This document shows, piece after piece, positions 1 through 7,312 of a stretch of DNA of 64,000 nucleotides (position 1 is its first letter; every line of letters starts with the position of its first letter). The notes beneath the pieces were generated by a model that saw only the letters and a program-made list of their open reading frames with translations, searched no databases and was not told where the DNA came from. Source of the DNA: Hyphomicrobiales bacterium (GTDB lineage: Bacteria; Pseudomonadota; Alphaproteobacteria; Rhizobiales; Beijerinckiaceae); the NCBI GenBank assembly GCA_027483895.1, contig JAIXTP010000034.1, positions 62,001 to 126,000 on the forward strand, in the 5' to 3' direction. The translations under genes and the position numbers were made by a program.

Positions 1-34
1 GCCGCGGGCGGGGGCGCGGATCAGGCGGCTTTGA
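1..34 (+). CDS. Possible C-terminal end of GTA terminase large subunit (partial)
   Basis: One forward frame is open from base 2 and stops with TGA at 32-34, ending in the basic tail PRAGARIRRL. In GTA clusters the gene directly upstream of the portal is the large terminase, and an Arg-rich short tail would suit it. This is inference from position only: ten residues cannot identify a protein, and about 450 bp of repeats lie between this stop and the portal start. Confidence 0.25.
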   Translation, partial: PRAGARIRRL

Positions 35-50
35 GGAGGCGTGTTCCTGA

Positions 51-165
51 GTGTCATCCCGGGCGGCGGAGCCGACCCGGGATCCAGTGAACGGGTGGGG
101 CGGCGAGTTGCTGCGGGGTTCGCTGGATCCCGGCTCTCCGCTTCGCTGCGGCCGGGATGACACGG
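51..165. repeat. Palindromic intergenic repeat, family A, copy 1
   Basis: This 115-bp unit has inverted ends (GTGTCATCCCGG at the left, CCGGGATGACAC at the right) and could fold into a long hairpin. It is identical base for base to 315-429. A diverged relative lies at 29265-29375. Such GTCATCCCGG palindromes are common dispersed elements in alphaproteobacterial genomes. No coding function is evident. Confidence 0.85.
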
Positions 166-202
166 TCAGGATTCCGCGGCGCGAGAAGTGCCGCTCCGCC
201 TT

Positions 203-304
203 CCTCATCCTGAGGAGCGCCCGGAAGGGCGCGTCTCCAAGGATGGCGGGGCGGCGCGTCGGATGGTTCGAGACGCCCGCTGCCGCGGGCTCCTCACCAT
301 GAGG
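203..304. repeat. Palindromic intergenic repeat, family C
   Basis: This element lies between the two family A copies. Its ends are inverted (CCTCATCCTGAGG at the left, CCTCACCATGAGG at the right), and it contains the GTCTC/TTCGAGACG words seen again at 29213-29252, 29411-29450, 29585-29627 and 63089-63130. It looks like a REP/MITE-like palindrome. Apart from the repeats, 1-490 shows no gene I can support other than the possible terminase tail. Confidence 0.6.
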
Positions 305-314
305 GGAAATCACC

Positions 315-429
315 GTGTCATCCCGGGCGGCGGAGCCGACCCGGGATCCAGTGAACGGGTGGGGCGGCGAGTTGCTGCGGGGTTCGCTGGATCCCGGCTC
401 TCCGCTTCGCTGCGGCCGGGATGACACGG
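315..429. repeat. Palindromic intergenic repeat, family A, copy 2
   Basis: This is an exact 115-bp copy of 51-165 in direct orientation, 264 bp downstream. The absence of any difference suggests recent duplication or gene conversion. It ends about 60 bp before the portal start codon, so it lies in or near the leader of the GTA head genes. Confidence 0.85.
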
Positions 430-490
430 GCGGGCATGGGCGCGGGCGGCAAGCCGTTGCCGTCATTCATCGACACGGAAAGGATCGCCG

Positions 491-1675
491 ATGATCGGCT
501 TGATCGACCGCCTCATCGGGCGGAACGCGGCCGCGCGGGCCGGCGAGGCCAAGGCTTCGCGGAGCGGGGCGGCCATGGTGCTGTGGGCCGTCGGACGGCC
601 GGCGCAGCGGCCCCGCGATTATGCGGCGCTCGCGGACGAAGGCTACAGGCGCAATGCCGTGGTCCATCGGACCGTGCGGATGATCGCGGAAGCCGCGGCG
701 TCCGTGCCGGTGCTCGTCTTCGACGGGCGGACGGAACGACCGGACCACCCGATCGCGGGCCTGCTCGCACGGCCCAACCCCTGGGAAACCGGGCCCGGGC
801 TGTTCGAAGCCTTCTTCGGGCATCTGCTCGTGGCCGGGAACGGCTATCTCGAAGCGGTGGGGACGGGCGGGCGGACGGCGGAACTCTATGCCTTGCGGCC
901 GGACCGGATGCAGGTGGTGCCCGGGGCGGACGGACGGCCCGCGGCCTATGACTATGCCGCGGGCGGAAAGACCGTGCGCTTCGACCAGCAGGCCGAGGGC
1001 GTGCCGCCGATCCTGCATATGACCTTCTTCAACCCGCTCGACGACCATTACGGGCTCTCGCCCATGGAGGCGGCGGGCGCGGCGATCGACGTGCACAACG
1101 CGGCCTCGGCCTGGAACAAGGCGCTGCTGGACAATGCCGCGCGACCTTCCGGTGCGCTCGTGCATCAGGGCCCCGCGGGCTCGTCGCTGACCGGCGAGCA
1201 GTTCGAGCGGCTGAAGGCGGAACTCGAAGCGAGCTTCCAAGGGGCCGGCAATGCCGGGCGGCCGCTGCTGCTCGAAGGCGGGCTCGACTGGAAGCCGCTG
1301 AGCCTTTCGCCCAAGGACATGGACTTCATGGAGGCGAAGGCCGCTGCGGCGCGGGAAATCGCGCTCGCCTTCGGCGTGCCGCCGCTGCTCTTGGGCCTGC
1401 CGGGCGACAACACCTTCGCGAATTATGCGGAGGCCAATCGTGTGTTCTGGCGGCAGACGGTGCTGCCGCTGGTGCAGCGCACGCTGAAAAGCCTCGAACA
1501 TTGGCTCGCGCCCTCCTTCGGTGCGGTGACGCTCGAGCCCGATCTCGACCGGGTGGAGGCGCTCTCGGCGGAGCGCGAGGCGCTCTGGGCGAGGGTGGGC
1601 CGCGCGGAGTTCCTGACCGAGGACGAGAAACGCGAGGCCGTGGGCTACGGCGCGCGGGGAGGGCCGGGGCGATGA
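491..1675 (+). CDS. HK97-family phage portal protein (GTA gp3-like)
   Basis: The 394-residue product is the dodecameric portal through which DNA is packaged into and released from the GTA head. The sequence has the HK97 portal layout: an N-terminal region followed by the conserved stretch around residues 90-125 (ARPNPWETG, then GHLLVAGNGYLEAV) and the IKAREIALAFGVPPLLLG-type segment near residues 285-300 (here AAREIALAFGVPPLLLGLPG). The length is normal for the family. The next small gene starts inside its stop codon. The order portal, small protein, protease, capsid matches RcGTA. The start ATG follows a repeat-filled leader without a strong ribosome binding site. Confidence 0.93.
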   Translation: MIGLIDRLIGRNAAARAGEAKASRSGAAMVLWAVGRPAQRPRDYAALADEGYRRNAVVHRTVRMIAEAAASVPVLVFDGRTERPDHPIAGLLARPNPWETGPGLFEAFFGHLLVAGNGYLEAVGTGGRTAELYALRPDRMQVVPGADGRPAAYDYAAGGKTVRFDQQAEGVPPILHMTFFNPLDDHYGLSPMEAAGAAIDVHNAASAWNKALLDNAARPSGALVHQGPAGSSLTGEQFERLKAELEASFQGAGNAGRPLLLEGGLDWKPLSLSPKDMDFMEAKAAAAREIALAFGVPPLLLGLPGDNTFANYAEANRVFWRQTVLPLVQRTLKSLEHWLAPSFGAVTLEPDLDRVEALSAEREALWARVGRAEFLTEDEKREAVGYGARGGPGR

Positions 1676-1857
1676 TGCAGGCCACCGTGATCGACAGCCT
1701 GATCGCACGCGGCGATCTCTCGCATCTCGTGCTGTTCCTGTGGGCGAGCGGCGCCTCGGCGGGGGCGGGCTGGCTCTTGCGGGAACTGGGCGCCGCGAAC
1801 CGCCGCTTCGACGATTTCGTGCGCGAACTCCATCGCTTCAACGCACGACACGGGTGA
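1672..1857 (+). CDS. Small membrane-type protein between portal and protease (GTA g3.5 position)
   Basis: The 61-residue product begins MMQATVID and has one hydrophobic segment at about residues 18-38, followed by a charged tail (RRFDDFVRELHRF). Two overlapping ATGs (1672 and 1675) are possible starts, and both overlap the portal stop, so translation is probably coupled. RcGTA-type clusters also carry a small unassigned gene here. The function is unknown; a short single-helix protein could act in head assembly. The call rests on position, coupling and open frame. Confidence 0.7.
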   Translation: MMQATVIDSLIARGDLSHLVLFLWASGASAGAGWLLRELGAANRRFDDFVRELHRFNARHG

Positions 1858-1861
1858 CCCC

Positions 1862-2032
1862 ATGACCGATACCGTTCTGGAACGGCCGCGCCGGAGGGCG
1901 CAGGCCGAACGCAAAGCCGTGCCGAATGCGGGGGCGGACCCCGCCTCGGCCCTTGCGGGCTTCATGAAAGCGCTCGAGCGACTGACGGCGCGACGACGCA
2001 GGACTTCGGCCGGCGGAGCGCGGGTACGATGA
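1862..2032 (+). CDS. Small basic hypothetical protein in GTA head module
   Basis: A 56-codon frame starts with ATG four bases after the previous stop and ends in an ATGA overlap with the protease start at 2029. The product is strongly basic (about 15 Arg/Lys) with an Arg-rich C-terminus and one possible helix (ALAGFMKALERLTARR). I recognise no domain. Tight spacing on both sides argues that it is translated. It might be a scaffold or nucleic-acid-binding accessory, but that is guesswork. Confidence 0.5.
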   Translation: MTDTVLERPRRRAQAERKAVPNAGADPASALAGFMKALERLTARRRRTSAGGARVR

Positions 2033-2523
2033 GCGCGGCCGCCGATCCCTTCCTGATCGAAGGCCATGCGAGCTTGTTCGGCGTGGTCGACCTCTCCCGC
2101 GACCGGGTGGAAGCGGGTGCCTTCCGTGAGGCTCTGGCGCGGCGCGGGCCGGGCGAGGTGAAGCTGCTCTGGCAACACGACCCCGGCCAGCCGGTGGGCC
2201 GATGGACGGAGATCCGCGAGGACCGCCGCGGGCTCTTCGTGCGCGGACGGCTCAACCGCGACGTGGCACGGGCGCGCGAACTCGCGGCGCTGCTCGCCCA
2301 AGGCGCCCTCGACGGGCTCTCGATCGGCTTCCGGACGGTGCGGGCACGCACCGATCCCGCGACGCGGGTGCGGCGGCTGATCGCCGTCGATCTCCTCGAA
2401 GTCTCGATCGTCACCTTTCCCATGCTGCCGGGCGCGCGCATCGCCCCGACCGGCACGGCTTCGCTGGCGGACGCGATCCGCAGCACGGCCGAAACGCTTT
2501 TCGCAACCCGGAGACCCCGATGA
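2029..2523 (+). CDS. HK97-family prohead protease (GTA gp4-like, peptidase S78)
   Basis: The 164-residue serine protease is expected to remove the capsid N-terminal scaffold during head maturation and then itself. The likely catalytic residues are His50 in LLWQHDPGQPVG and Ser98 in GLSIGF. The downstream LLEVSIVTFPM strand is typical of peptidase S78. It starts inside the stop of the preceding small gene and its stop overlaps the capsid start (ATGA at 2520-2523), so protease and substrate are coupled. The length is normal. Confidence 0.93.
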   Translation: MSAAADPFLIEGHASLFGVVDLSRDRVEAGAFREALARRGPGEVKLLWQHDPGQPVGRWTEIREDRRGLFVRGRLNRDVARARELAALLAQGALDGLSIGFRTVRARTDPATRVRRLIAVDLLEVSIVTFPMLPGARIAPTGTASLADAIRSTAETLFATRRPR

Positions 2524-3758
2524 CCGACATGATCGAACACAAGGCCCTGACGGGCGAGCCGGCGGCGGCGCTGGCCGATTTCTCGCGCATCTTCGAAGCC
2601 TTCAGGCAGACCAATGACGAGCGGCTCGCGGCGCTCGAGGCGAAGAAGTCGCCCGACGTGCTGGTGGAGGAGCGCCTCGCCCGCATCGATGCGGCGCTCG
2701 ACGAGGCGCAGCGCCGCACGGATGCGCTGACCATCAAGGCACGGCGGCCGTCGCTGGAGGCGAAGGGGACGGTGGATGTCGGCACGACGGAGCACAAGGC
2801 GGCCTTCGACGCCTATCTGCGCGGCGGCGACACCACGGGGCTGAGGGCGCTCGAAGCCAAGGCGCTCTCGGCGGGATCGGGGCCGGACGGCGGCTTCCTC
2901 GTGCCGATCCCGGCCGAACGCGAGATCCTGCAGCGGATGACGGGCGGCTCGCCGATGCGCGCGCTGGCCACGGTGCGGGAGACCTCCACCGCGACCTACA
3001 AGAAGGCCTATTCGACGACCGGCCCCGCCGCGGGCTGGGCGGCGGAGACGGCGGCGCGGCCGCAGACCAATTCGCCGGTGCTCGCCGATCTGAGCTTCCC
3101 GACCATGGAACTCTACGCCATGCCCTCGGCGACGCAGACCGTGCTCGACGACGCGGCGGTTGACCTCGAAACCTGGCTCGGGGGCGAGATCGAGACCGTG
3201 TTCGCCGAGCAGGAAAGCGCGGCCTTCGCGACGGGCGACGGGGTCACGCGGCCCCAGGGCTTCCTGACCCCGAACAAGGTGGCGAACGCGTCCTGGAGCT
3301 GGGGCAATGTCGGCTTCAACGTGACCGGCCTTGCGGGCGGATTTCCGGCGGCGAACGCCTCTGACGTGCTGGTCGACCTGATCTATTCGCTCAAGGCGGG
3401 CTACCGCCAGAATGCATCCTTCGCCATGACGCGGCGGACGCAGGCGGCGATCCGCAAGCTGAAGGCGACCACCGGCGAATATCTCTGGCAGCCGCCCGCG
3501 ACGGCGGGCAGCCCGGCCACGCTGATGAACTTCCCGCTGGTCGAGATGGAGGACATGCCGGAAATCGCGGCCAACAGTTTCTCGATCGCCTTCGCGGACT
3601 TCAAACGGGCCTATCTGATCGTCGACCGCACGGGGATCCGCGTTCTGCGGGACCCCTATTCGGCCAAGCCCTATGTGCTGTTCTACGTGACCAAGCGCGT
3701 GGGCGGCGGCGTGCAGGACTTCGATGCGATCAAGCTTCTGAGGTTCGGCACGGCCTGA
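2520..3758 (+). CDS. HK97-fold major capsid protein (GTA gp5-like)
   Basis: The 412-residue product forms the head shell. Residues 1-115 or so are charged and helical, the usual cleavable scaffold (delta) domain. The mature protein probably starts near SAGSGPDGGFLVP, a typical start of processed HK97-type capsids. The C-terminal half has the usual closing segment (FKRAYLIVDRTGIRVLRDPY). The start is the ATG overlapping the protease stop; longer upstream readings of this frame run through the protease gene and are not used. Its stop abuts the stop of an opposing protease gene in the palindrome TGATCA. Confidence 0.95.
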   Translation: MTDMIEHKALTGEPAAALADFSRIFEAFRQTNDERLAALEAKKSPDVLVEERLARIDAALDEAQRRTDALTIKARRPSLEAKGTVDVGTTEHKAAFDAYLRGGDTTGLRALEAKALSAGSGPDGGFLVPIPAEREILQRMTGGSPMRALATVRETSTATYKKAYSTTGPAAGWAAETAARPQTNSPVLADLSFPTMELYAMPSATQTVLDDAAVDLETWLGGEIETVFAEQESAAFATGDGVTRPQGFLTPNKVANASWSWGNVGFNVTGLAGGFPAANASDVLVDLIYSLKAGYRQNASFAMTRRTQAAIRKLKATTGEYLWQPPATAGSPATLMNFPLVEMEDMPEIAANSFSIAFADFKRAYLIVDRTGIRVLRDPYSAKPYVLFYVTKRVGGGVQDFDAIKLLRFGTA

Positions 3759-4481
3759 TCAGGGCGCGGCGGCGAGGGTCGCGTCGATCCAGCCGCGCTG
3801 CGGCGCGACGAGCACCCCTTGGGTGAGCGAGCCGCAGCGCCGGCTGCCGGTGCCCTCGCTCCAGGCGGTGATCGCCGCGAGCGTGCCGGACGGATCGAAG
3901 ATGCCGCCGCCGGAATCGCCCCGGCACGCGCCGCTGCCGGACTTGGCCGAAAGCCAGACCAGCAGCCGTCCCGGGCCGTGGGGCGTGACGACGGGAATCT
4001 GCGCCGAGCGGAGCTTGCCCGCGGAGGACGTGTCCCATTCGAGGCCGAGGCCGTAGCCGACGACCCGCAGCATCGCTTCCTTCTCCGGCACCGGGGTACC
4101 GGCGCCGGCGAGGTGAGCGGGGCGGAACTCGGCGGGAAGCGGCGTGCGGGTGCGGATGATCGCAAGATCGATCGATCGCACGCGCGTCTTTTCCGCGTCG
4201 CTGCGGAATTCCGGATGCACCGTGACGCGACCGGGCTCGACCATCACGGGCCGGCCCGCTCCGTCGCGCCAATGCAGGCGGACCGCGCCCGTCGTGCAGT
4301 GGCCGGCGGTGAGGATCGCGTCGCGCGCGACGACGACGCCGGAGCAGAAGCCGCCCCGGTCGTTCAGCACCATCACGAGATGCGGGCGGAAGGCGGGCGC
4401 GTCGTCGCCCACGACGACGGCCGATGCGGGCGCGGCGCAAAGCCAGGCCGCCGCCGCCGAGATCGCCGTGAACCACCGCAT
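3759..4481 (-). CDS. Secreted trypsin-like serine protease inside the GTA cluster
   Basis: The 240-residue product has a signal peptide (about residues 1-21, ending APASA) and a chymotrypsin-fold domain. The triad is complete: His61 in LTAGHC, Asp105 in IDLAII and Ser190 in CRGDSGGG. Cysteines at 46/62 and 186 fit the usual disulfides. It should act in the periplasm or outside the cell. It lies on the strand opposite the GTA genes, exactly filling the gap between capsid and connector. It has no counterpart in the canonical RcGTA order, so it looks like an insertion rather than a structural gene, although a role in particle release cannot be excluded. Confidence 0.88.
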   Translation of the reverse strand: MRWFTAISAAAAWLCAAPASAVVVGDDAPAFRPHLVMVLNDRGGFCSGVVVARDAILTAGHCTTGAVRLHWRDGAGRPVMVEPGRVTVHPEFRSDAEKTRVRSIDLAIIRTRTPLPAEFRPAHLAGAGTPVPEKEAMLRVVGYGLGLEWDTSSAGKLRSAQIPVVTPHGPGRLLVWLSAKSGSGACRGDSGGGIFDPSGTLAAITAWSEGTGSRRCGSLTQGVLVAPQRGWIDATLAAAP

Positions 4482-4507
4482 GCCGAATATCCGAAAAGGA
4501 GAAACTC

Positions 4508-5077
4508 ATGCGCTTATCGCCGATCACGGCGCCGGCCGTCGAGCCGGTATCGCTCGACGAGGCGAAGAATGCGTTGCGCGTGACGGGCGCGGACGAGGAC
4601 GGCTTCATCGCGAGCCTGATCGCGGCGGCCGTGCGCAGCGTGGAGGCGGCGACCGACCGCGCGCTGATCCTGCGGAAGATGAGGCTGTCGCTCGACGCCT
4701 GGCCTGCGGGCGGCGCGGTGAAGCCGCCGATCGGCCCGATCGTGAGCCTCGACGCGGTCCGCATCCGCGACAGGGCGGGCGGCGCGGTGACGGTGCCGAT
4801 CGCGCAGCTCGGCGCGGAGATCGCCTCCGACCCGCCGGAAATGCGGTTTCCCGGCCTCCGGCCCGAGCCGGGCGCGGCGCTGGGGGGCATCGAGATCGAT
4901 TTCACGGCGGGATACGGCGCGGCGCCCGCGACCGTTCCCGCGGCCCTGCGGCTCGCCGTGCTGCGCCTCGTCGGGCGCTGGTACGAGCGGCGGGGCGACG
5001 AGGACCCCGGATTTCGGCCGATGGACGACGACCTCGCGGCGCTCATCGCGCCGCATCGCCGCGTGAGGCTGGCATGA
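4508..5077 (+). CDS. Head-tail connector protein (GTA gp6-like)
   Basis: The 189-residue product resembles the phage conserved family (phiE125 gp8/gp6-like connector) that binds below the portal. Diagnostic parts are the N-terminal PVSLDEAKNALRV motif with helices to about residue 60, and the late FTAGYG followed by helices (LRLAVLRLVGRWYERRG). A clear ribosome binding site (AAGGAG at about 4496) precedes the ATG. This is the first plus-strand gene after the protease insertion, and it has its own site because coupling to the capsid was lost. Its stop overlaps the next start. Confidence 0.88.
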   Translation: MRLSPITAPAVEPVSLDEAKNALRVTGADEDGFIASLIAAAVRSVEAATDRALILRKMRLSLDAWPAGGAVKPPIGPIVSLDAVRIRDRAGGAVTVPIAQLGAEIASDPPEMRFPGLRPEPGAALGGIEIDFTAGYGAAPATVPAALRLAVLRLVGRWYERRGDEDPGFRPMDDDLAALIAPHRRVRLA

Positions 5078-5397
5078 TGCGGATCGGACGCCTGCGGACC
5101 CGGCTCGATCTTCTGACGCCCGAACAAGTGCCGGACGGAGCGGGCGGGATGCGCCGCTCCTACACGATGAAGGCGACCGTATGGGCTTCGATCCGCCCCG
5201 TGCGGGCGGGGCCCGACACGACGCAGGACCGCGAGGGCGGTTCGCTCACGCACCGGATCACGGTGCGCAGACGCGAGGACGTTGACGCGACCGTACGGTT
5301 CCGAAAGGGCGCGCGGCTGTTCCAGGTGATCGCGGTGCACGACCCCGACGAGCGCGGCCGACTTCTGGAATGCCTGTGCCGGGAGGCCACGCGATGA
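5074..5397 (+). CDS. Phage head closure / head-tail adaptor protein (GTA gp7-like)
   Basis: The 107-residue product is of the SPP1 gp16-like adaptor family, which seals the head and docks the tail. The pattern is typical: N-terminal IGRLRTRLDLLTPEQVPDGAGG, then an AXVWASIRPVRAG-like strand, THRITVRRR and a final strand pair ending LLECLCREA. The start (ATG 5074, or ATG 5077) overlaps the connector stop, and its own stop overlaps the next start. Confidence 0.87.
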   Translation: MMRIGRLRTRLDLLTPEQVPDGAGGMRRSYTMKATVWASIRPVRAGPDTTQDREGGSLTHRITVRRREDVDATVRFRKGARLFQVIAVHDPDERGRLLECLCREATR

Positions 5398-5810
5398 CGA
5401 GCTCCGTTCTGGCCCTGCGGACGGCGATCCGCGACGCGCTTCTCGCCGACGCGGAACTGCTCGCATTGCTCGGCGGGCCCAAGATCCATGACGAGGCGCC
5501 CGCGAGCGCGGTCCTTCCCTACGTGACCTTCGGCGATGCCGAGGCCCGCGACGATTCGACCGGCGATGCGGGCGGCCACAGGCACCGGCTGTCGCTCAGG
5601 GTGTGGTCGGAACAGGCGGGGGACAGCGAGGCGCTGACCATCGGCGGTCGGATCGCCGCGCTCGTCGAGGAGGCCGACCTCGCGCCCGACGGGCATCGGC
5701 TGATCGTGATCGGCGTGGACGGACAGGAAATCGGGCGGCCCGGCAAGGACGGACGCCGCCGCATGGTGGTGCGGATCTCCGCGCTGACGGAACCCGAGGA
5801 GACGGCGTGA
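5394..5810 (+). CDS. Tail terminator, DUF3168 family (GTA gp8-like)
   Basis: The 138-residue product matches the DUF3168/tail completion family: an N-terminal helix (SSVLALRTAIRDALLADAELLALLGG), then the conserved ASAVLPYVTFGDAEARDDST region, and a central HRLSLRVWSE strand. In GTAs this hexameric protein caps the tail end that joins the head. ATG 5394 is preferred because it overlaps the upstream stop in an ATGA, although the frame stays open a little further upstream. Confidence 0.88.
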   Translation: MTSSVLALRTAIRDALLADAELLALLGGPKIHDEAPASAVLPYVTFGDAEARDDSTGDAGGHRHRLSLRVWSEQAGDSEALTIGGRIAALVEEADLAPDGHRLIVIGVDGQEIGRPGKDGRRRMVVRISALTEPEETA

Positions 5811-6217
5811 TGGCGGGACAGGCGGGCAAGGATCTCCTGATCAGGCTCGAAGAGAGCGGCGGGTGGCGCGCGGTGGCAGGCTTGCGCTCGCGACAGATCG
5901 TGTTCAACGCGGCGACGGTGGACGCGACGCATGCGGACTCCGCCGGACGCTGGCGCGAACTGCTCGCGGGCGCCGGCATGCGCCGCGCGGCGGTGACGGG
6001 ATCGGGCATCTTCCGCGACGAGGCCTCCGACGCCGCGATGCGGAAGATCTTCTTCGACGGGGACATCAGGCGCTGGCAGATCGTGATCCCGGATTTCGGC
6101 ACGGTGGAAGGGCCGTTCCAGATCTCGGCGCTCGAATATCGCGGCGAGCATGACGGGGCCGTGACCTTCGAAGCCTCGCTCGAGAGCGCGGGTGCGCTCT
6201 CCTTCACGGCCGCGTGA
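5810..6217 (+). CDS. Major tail tube protein, TP901-1 family (GTA gp9-like)
   Basis: The 135-residue product should polymerise into the tail tube. It starts MAGQAGKDLLIRLEE, the usual opening of the TP901-1/GTA major tail family, and contains VTGSGIFRDEASD and the closing EGPFQISALEYRGEHDG region that precedes the immunogenic-like loop. The ATG overlaps the upstream stop by one base; an in-frame GTG lies directly before it. The stop overlaps the next GTG start. Confidence 0.9.
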   Translation: MAGQAGKDLLIRLEESGGWRAVAGLRSRQIVFNAATVDATHADSAGRWRELLAGAGMRRAAVTGSGIFRDEASDAAMRKIFFDGDIRRWQIVIPDFGTVEGPFQISALEYRGEHDGAVTFEASLESAGALSFTAA

Positions 6218-6594
6218 GGCGCGCCGTGGCGAATGCGAGACGCGGCGAGATCGCCGCGCGGATCGGCGGGCGGCGCTTCACGCTGTGCCTGACGCTCGGC
6301 GCATTGGCGGAACTGGAAACGGCTTTCGGGGTCGAGGATCTGCAGGCGCTCGGCCGGCGCTTCGGCGAGGGACGGCTCTCGGCCCGCGACCTCGTGCGGA
6401 TCATCGGGGCCGGAGTGCGCGGCGCAGGCGGAACGGAGACGGACGAGGATATCGCTGCGCTGCCCGCGGCGGGCGGGCTCGAGGATTTCATGACGGCCGC
6501 GGCGGATCTGCTCGTCGCGACCTTCGGTTCGGGCGCGGAGGGGAGCGGCAAGCCGATCCCGCCGCGCCCTCGGCGGCCGCAGGACCCGAGATGA
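6214..6594 (+). CDS. GTA gp10-like protein (GTA_TIM-cluster tail assembly family, DUF3356)
   Basis: The 126-residue product matches the gene-transfer-agent gp10 family, with the signature FTLCLTLGALAELETAFGVEDLQALGRRF near residues 22-50 (shortened here). This family follows the tail tube gene and is thought to act in tail assembly, perhaps as a chaperone. The start is GTG 6214, overlapping the preceding TGA. The C-terminal 20 residues are Pro/Arg-rich and probably disordered. Confidence 0.85.
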   Translation: MRRAVANARRGEIAARIGGRRFTLCLTLGALAELETAFGVEDLQALGRRFGEGRLSARDLVRIIGAGVRGAGGTETDEDIAALPAAGGLEDFMTAAADLLVATFGSGAEGSGKPIPPRPRRPQDPR

Positions 6595-6827
6595 GAGGGG
6601 AAAAGGGCGCGTCCTCCCCGCGCCCCTTTCCTTGGGACGAAGCCATGCGCTTCGGCCTCGGCGTCCTGCGGCTGCCTCCCGACGTCTTCTGGAAGATCAC
6701 CCCGCGCGAACTCGCGGCGCTCGCCCGCGGCGGGCGGGGCGGCGGCACGGCGCCGGACCGGGCCGCGCTCGACGACCTGATCCTCGCCTTTCCGGACGGG
6801 GCGGGACGGCCGGCGTCACATGGGTGA
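6591..6827 (+). CDS. Tail assembly chaperone (GTA gp10.1-like, phage TAC family)
   Basis: The 78-residue product carries the family signature PFPWDEAMRFGLGVLRLPPD (residues 14-33) followed by FWKITPREL. In GTAs this small gene sits between gp10 and the tape measure and is predicted to chaperone tail assembly. The ATG overlaps the upstream stop. Its 3' end overlaps by 12 bp with the 3' end of an opposing lipoprotein-like frame. Confidence 0.87.
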   Translation: MRGEKGASSPRPFPWDEAMRFGLGVLRLPPDVFWKITPRELAALARGGRGGGTAPDRAALDDLILAFPDGAGRPASHG

Positions 6828-7160
6828 GCCGTCGAGCCGCCGGCGTTCGCGGCAGGTCCCGTCGGACTTGCGACCGGGCGTGCCGGCCGGGCAGAGGCGA
6901 TCGACCCAGTAGCCGCTTACGCTCCGGAACGGAAAACCCTTGGATTCCATGCAGGCGATGAAGAGTTCGTGGCCGGAATCCGTGCGCCGGGACCGGAATT
7001 CGATGCGGGCGACGTCGTAACGGCAGGTGCCGCGGGCCTTGGCGAAGGCTTCCTTGCTTCGGCCTGCGTCGAAATTCAGGATCGAGCCGTGGTCGACGGC
7101 GCAGCCGGACAGCGCGAACGCGACGAGGCCGAGCAGGAACGGGCGAGCGTCGTGCCGCGA
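6816..7160 (-). pseudogene. Lipoprotein paralogue 1, apparently without a start codon
   Basis: The frame encodes a lipobox (LVAFALSGCAVD) and a Cys-containing domain with CRYDVARIEFRSRR, CMESKGFPF and DRLCPAGTPGRK, closely matching the intact copy at 7313-7672. In front of the signal peptide I find no ATG, GTG or TTG in frame; the first upstream ATG lies about 95 codons away, across tape-measure-like sequence. The start seems to have been lost after duplication, since unit 2 has GTG in the matching place. A CTG start or a longer fusion protein is possible but unlikely. Confidence 0.65.
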
Positions 7161-7173
7161 AGCGGAGGACGGG

Positions 7174-7310
7174 ATGCCGGAGAATGAAAGCGATGCGGTC
7201 GCCGGTTCCGTTGCTGCCGCCTTCGCCTCGGGCGTGGTGCAGGGAAAGCGCTTCGAGGGCGTGCTGAAGGGGATCGGGACCGGGGCTTCCGGATTCGGCG
7301 ACACGGGCTG
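7174..7310 (+). pseudogene. Truncated tape-measure (gp11) fragment
   Basis: The ATG is preceded by GCGGAGGACG, as in the intact gene. The frame reads MPENESDAVAGSVAAAFASGVVQGKRF and then GVLKGIGTGAS, homologous to residues from about 31 of intact gp11 but missing some 60 bp after the start. It then runs into sequence antisense to lipoprotein 2 and stops at 7455. Only the first 45 codons or so are tape-measure-derived. It is best read as a broken duplicate, although it could still be translated from its ribosome binding site. Confidence 0.75.
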
Positions 7311-7312
7311 CG

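Noticed and set aside
51-429. Direct repeats as a possible CRISPR array
   Set aside because: Only two copies of 115 bp, each an inverted repeat, separated by another palindrome. There are no short regular repeats with unique spacers and no cas genes.
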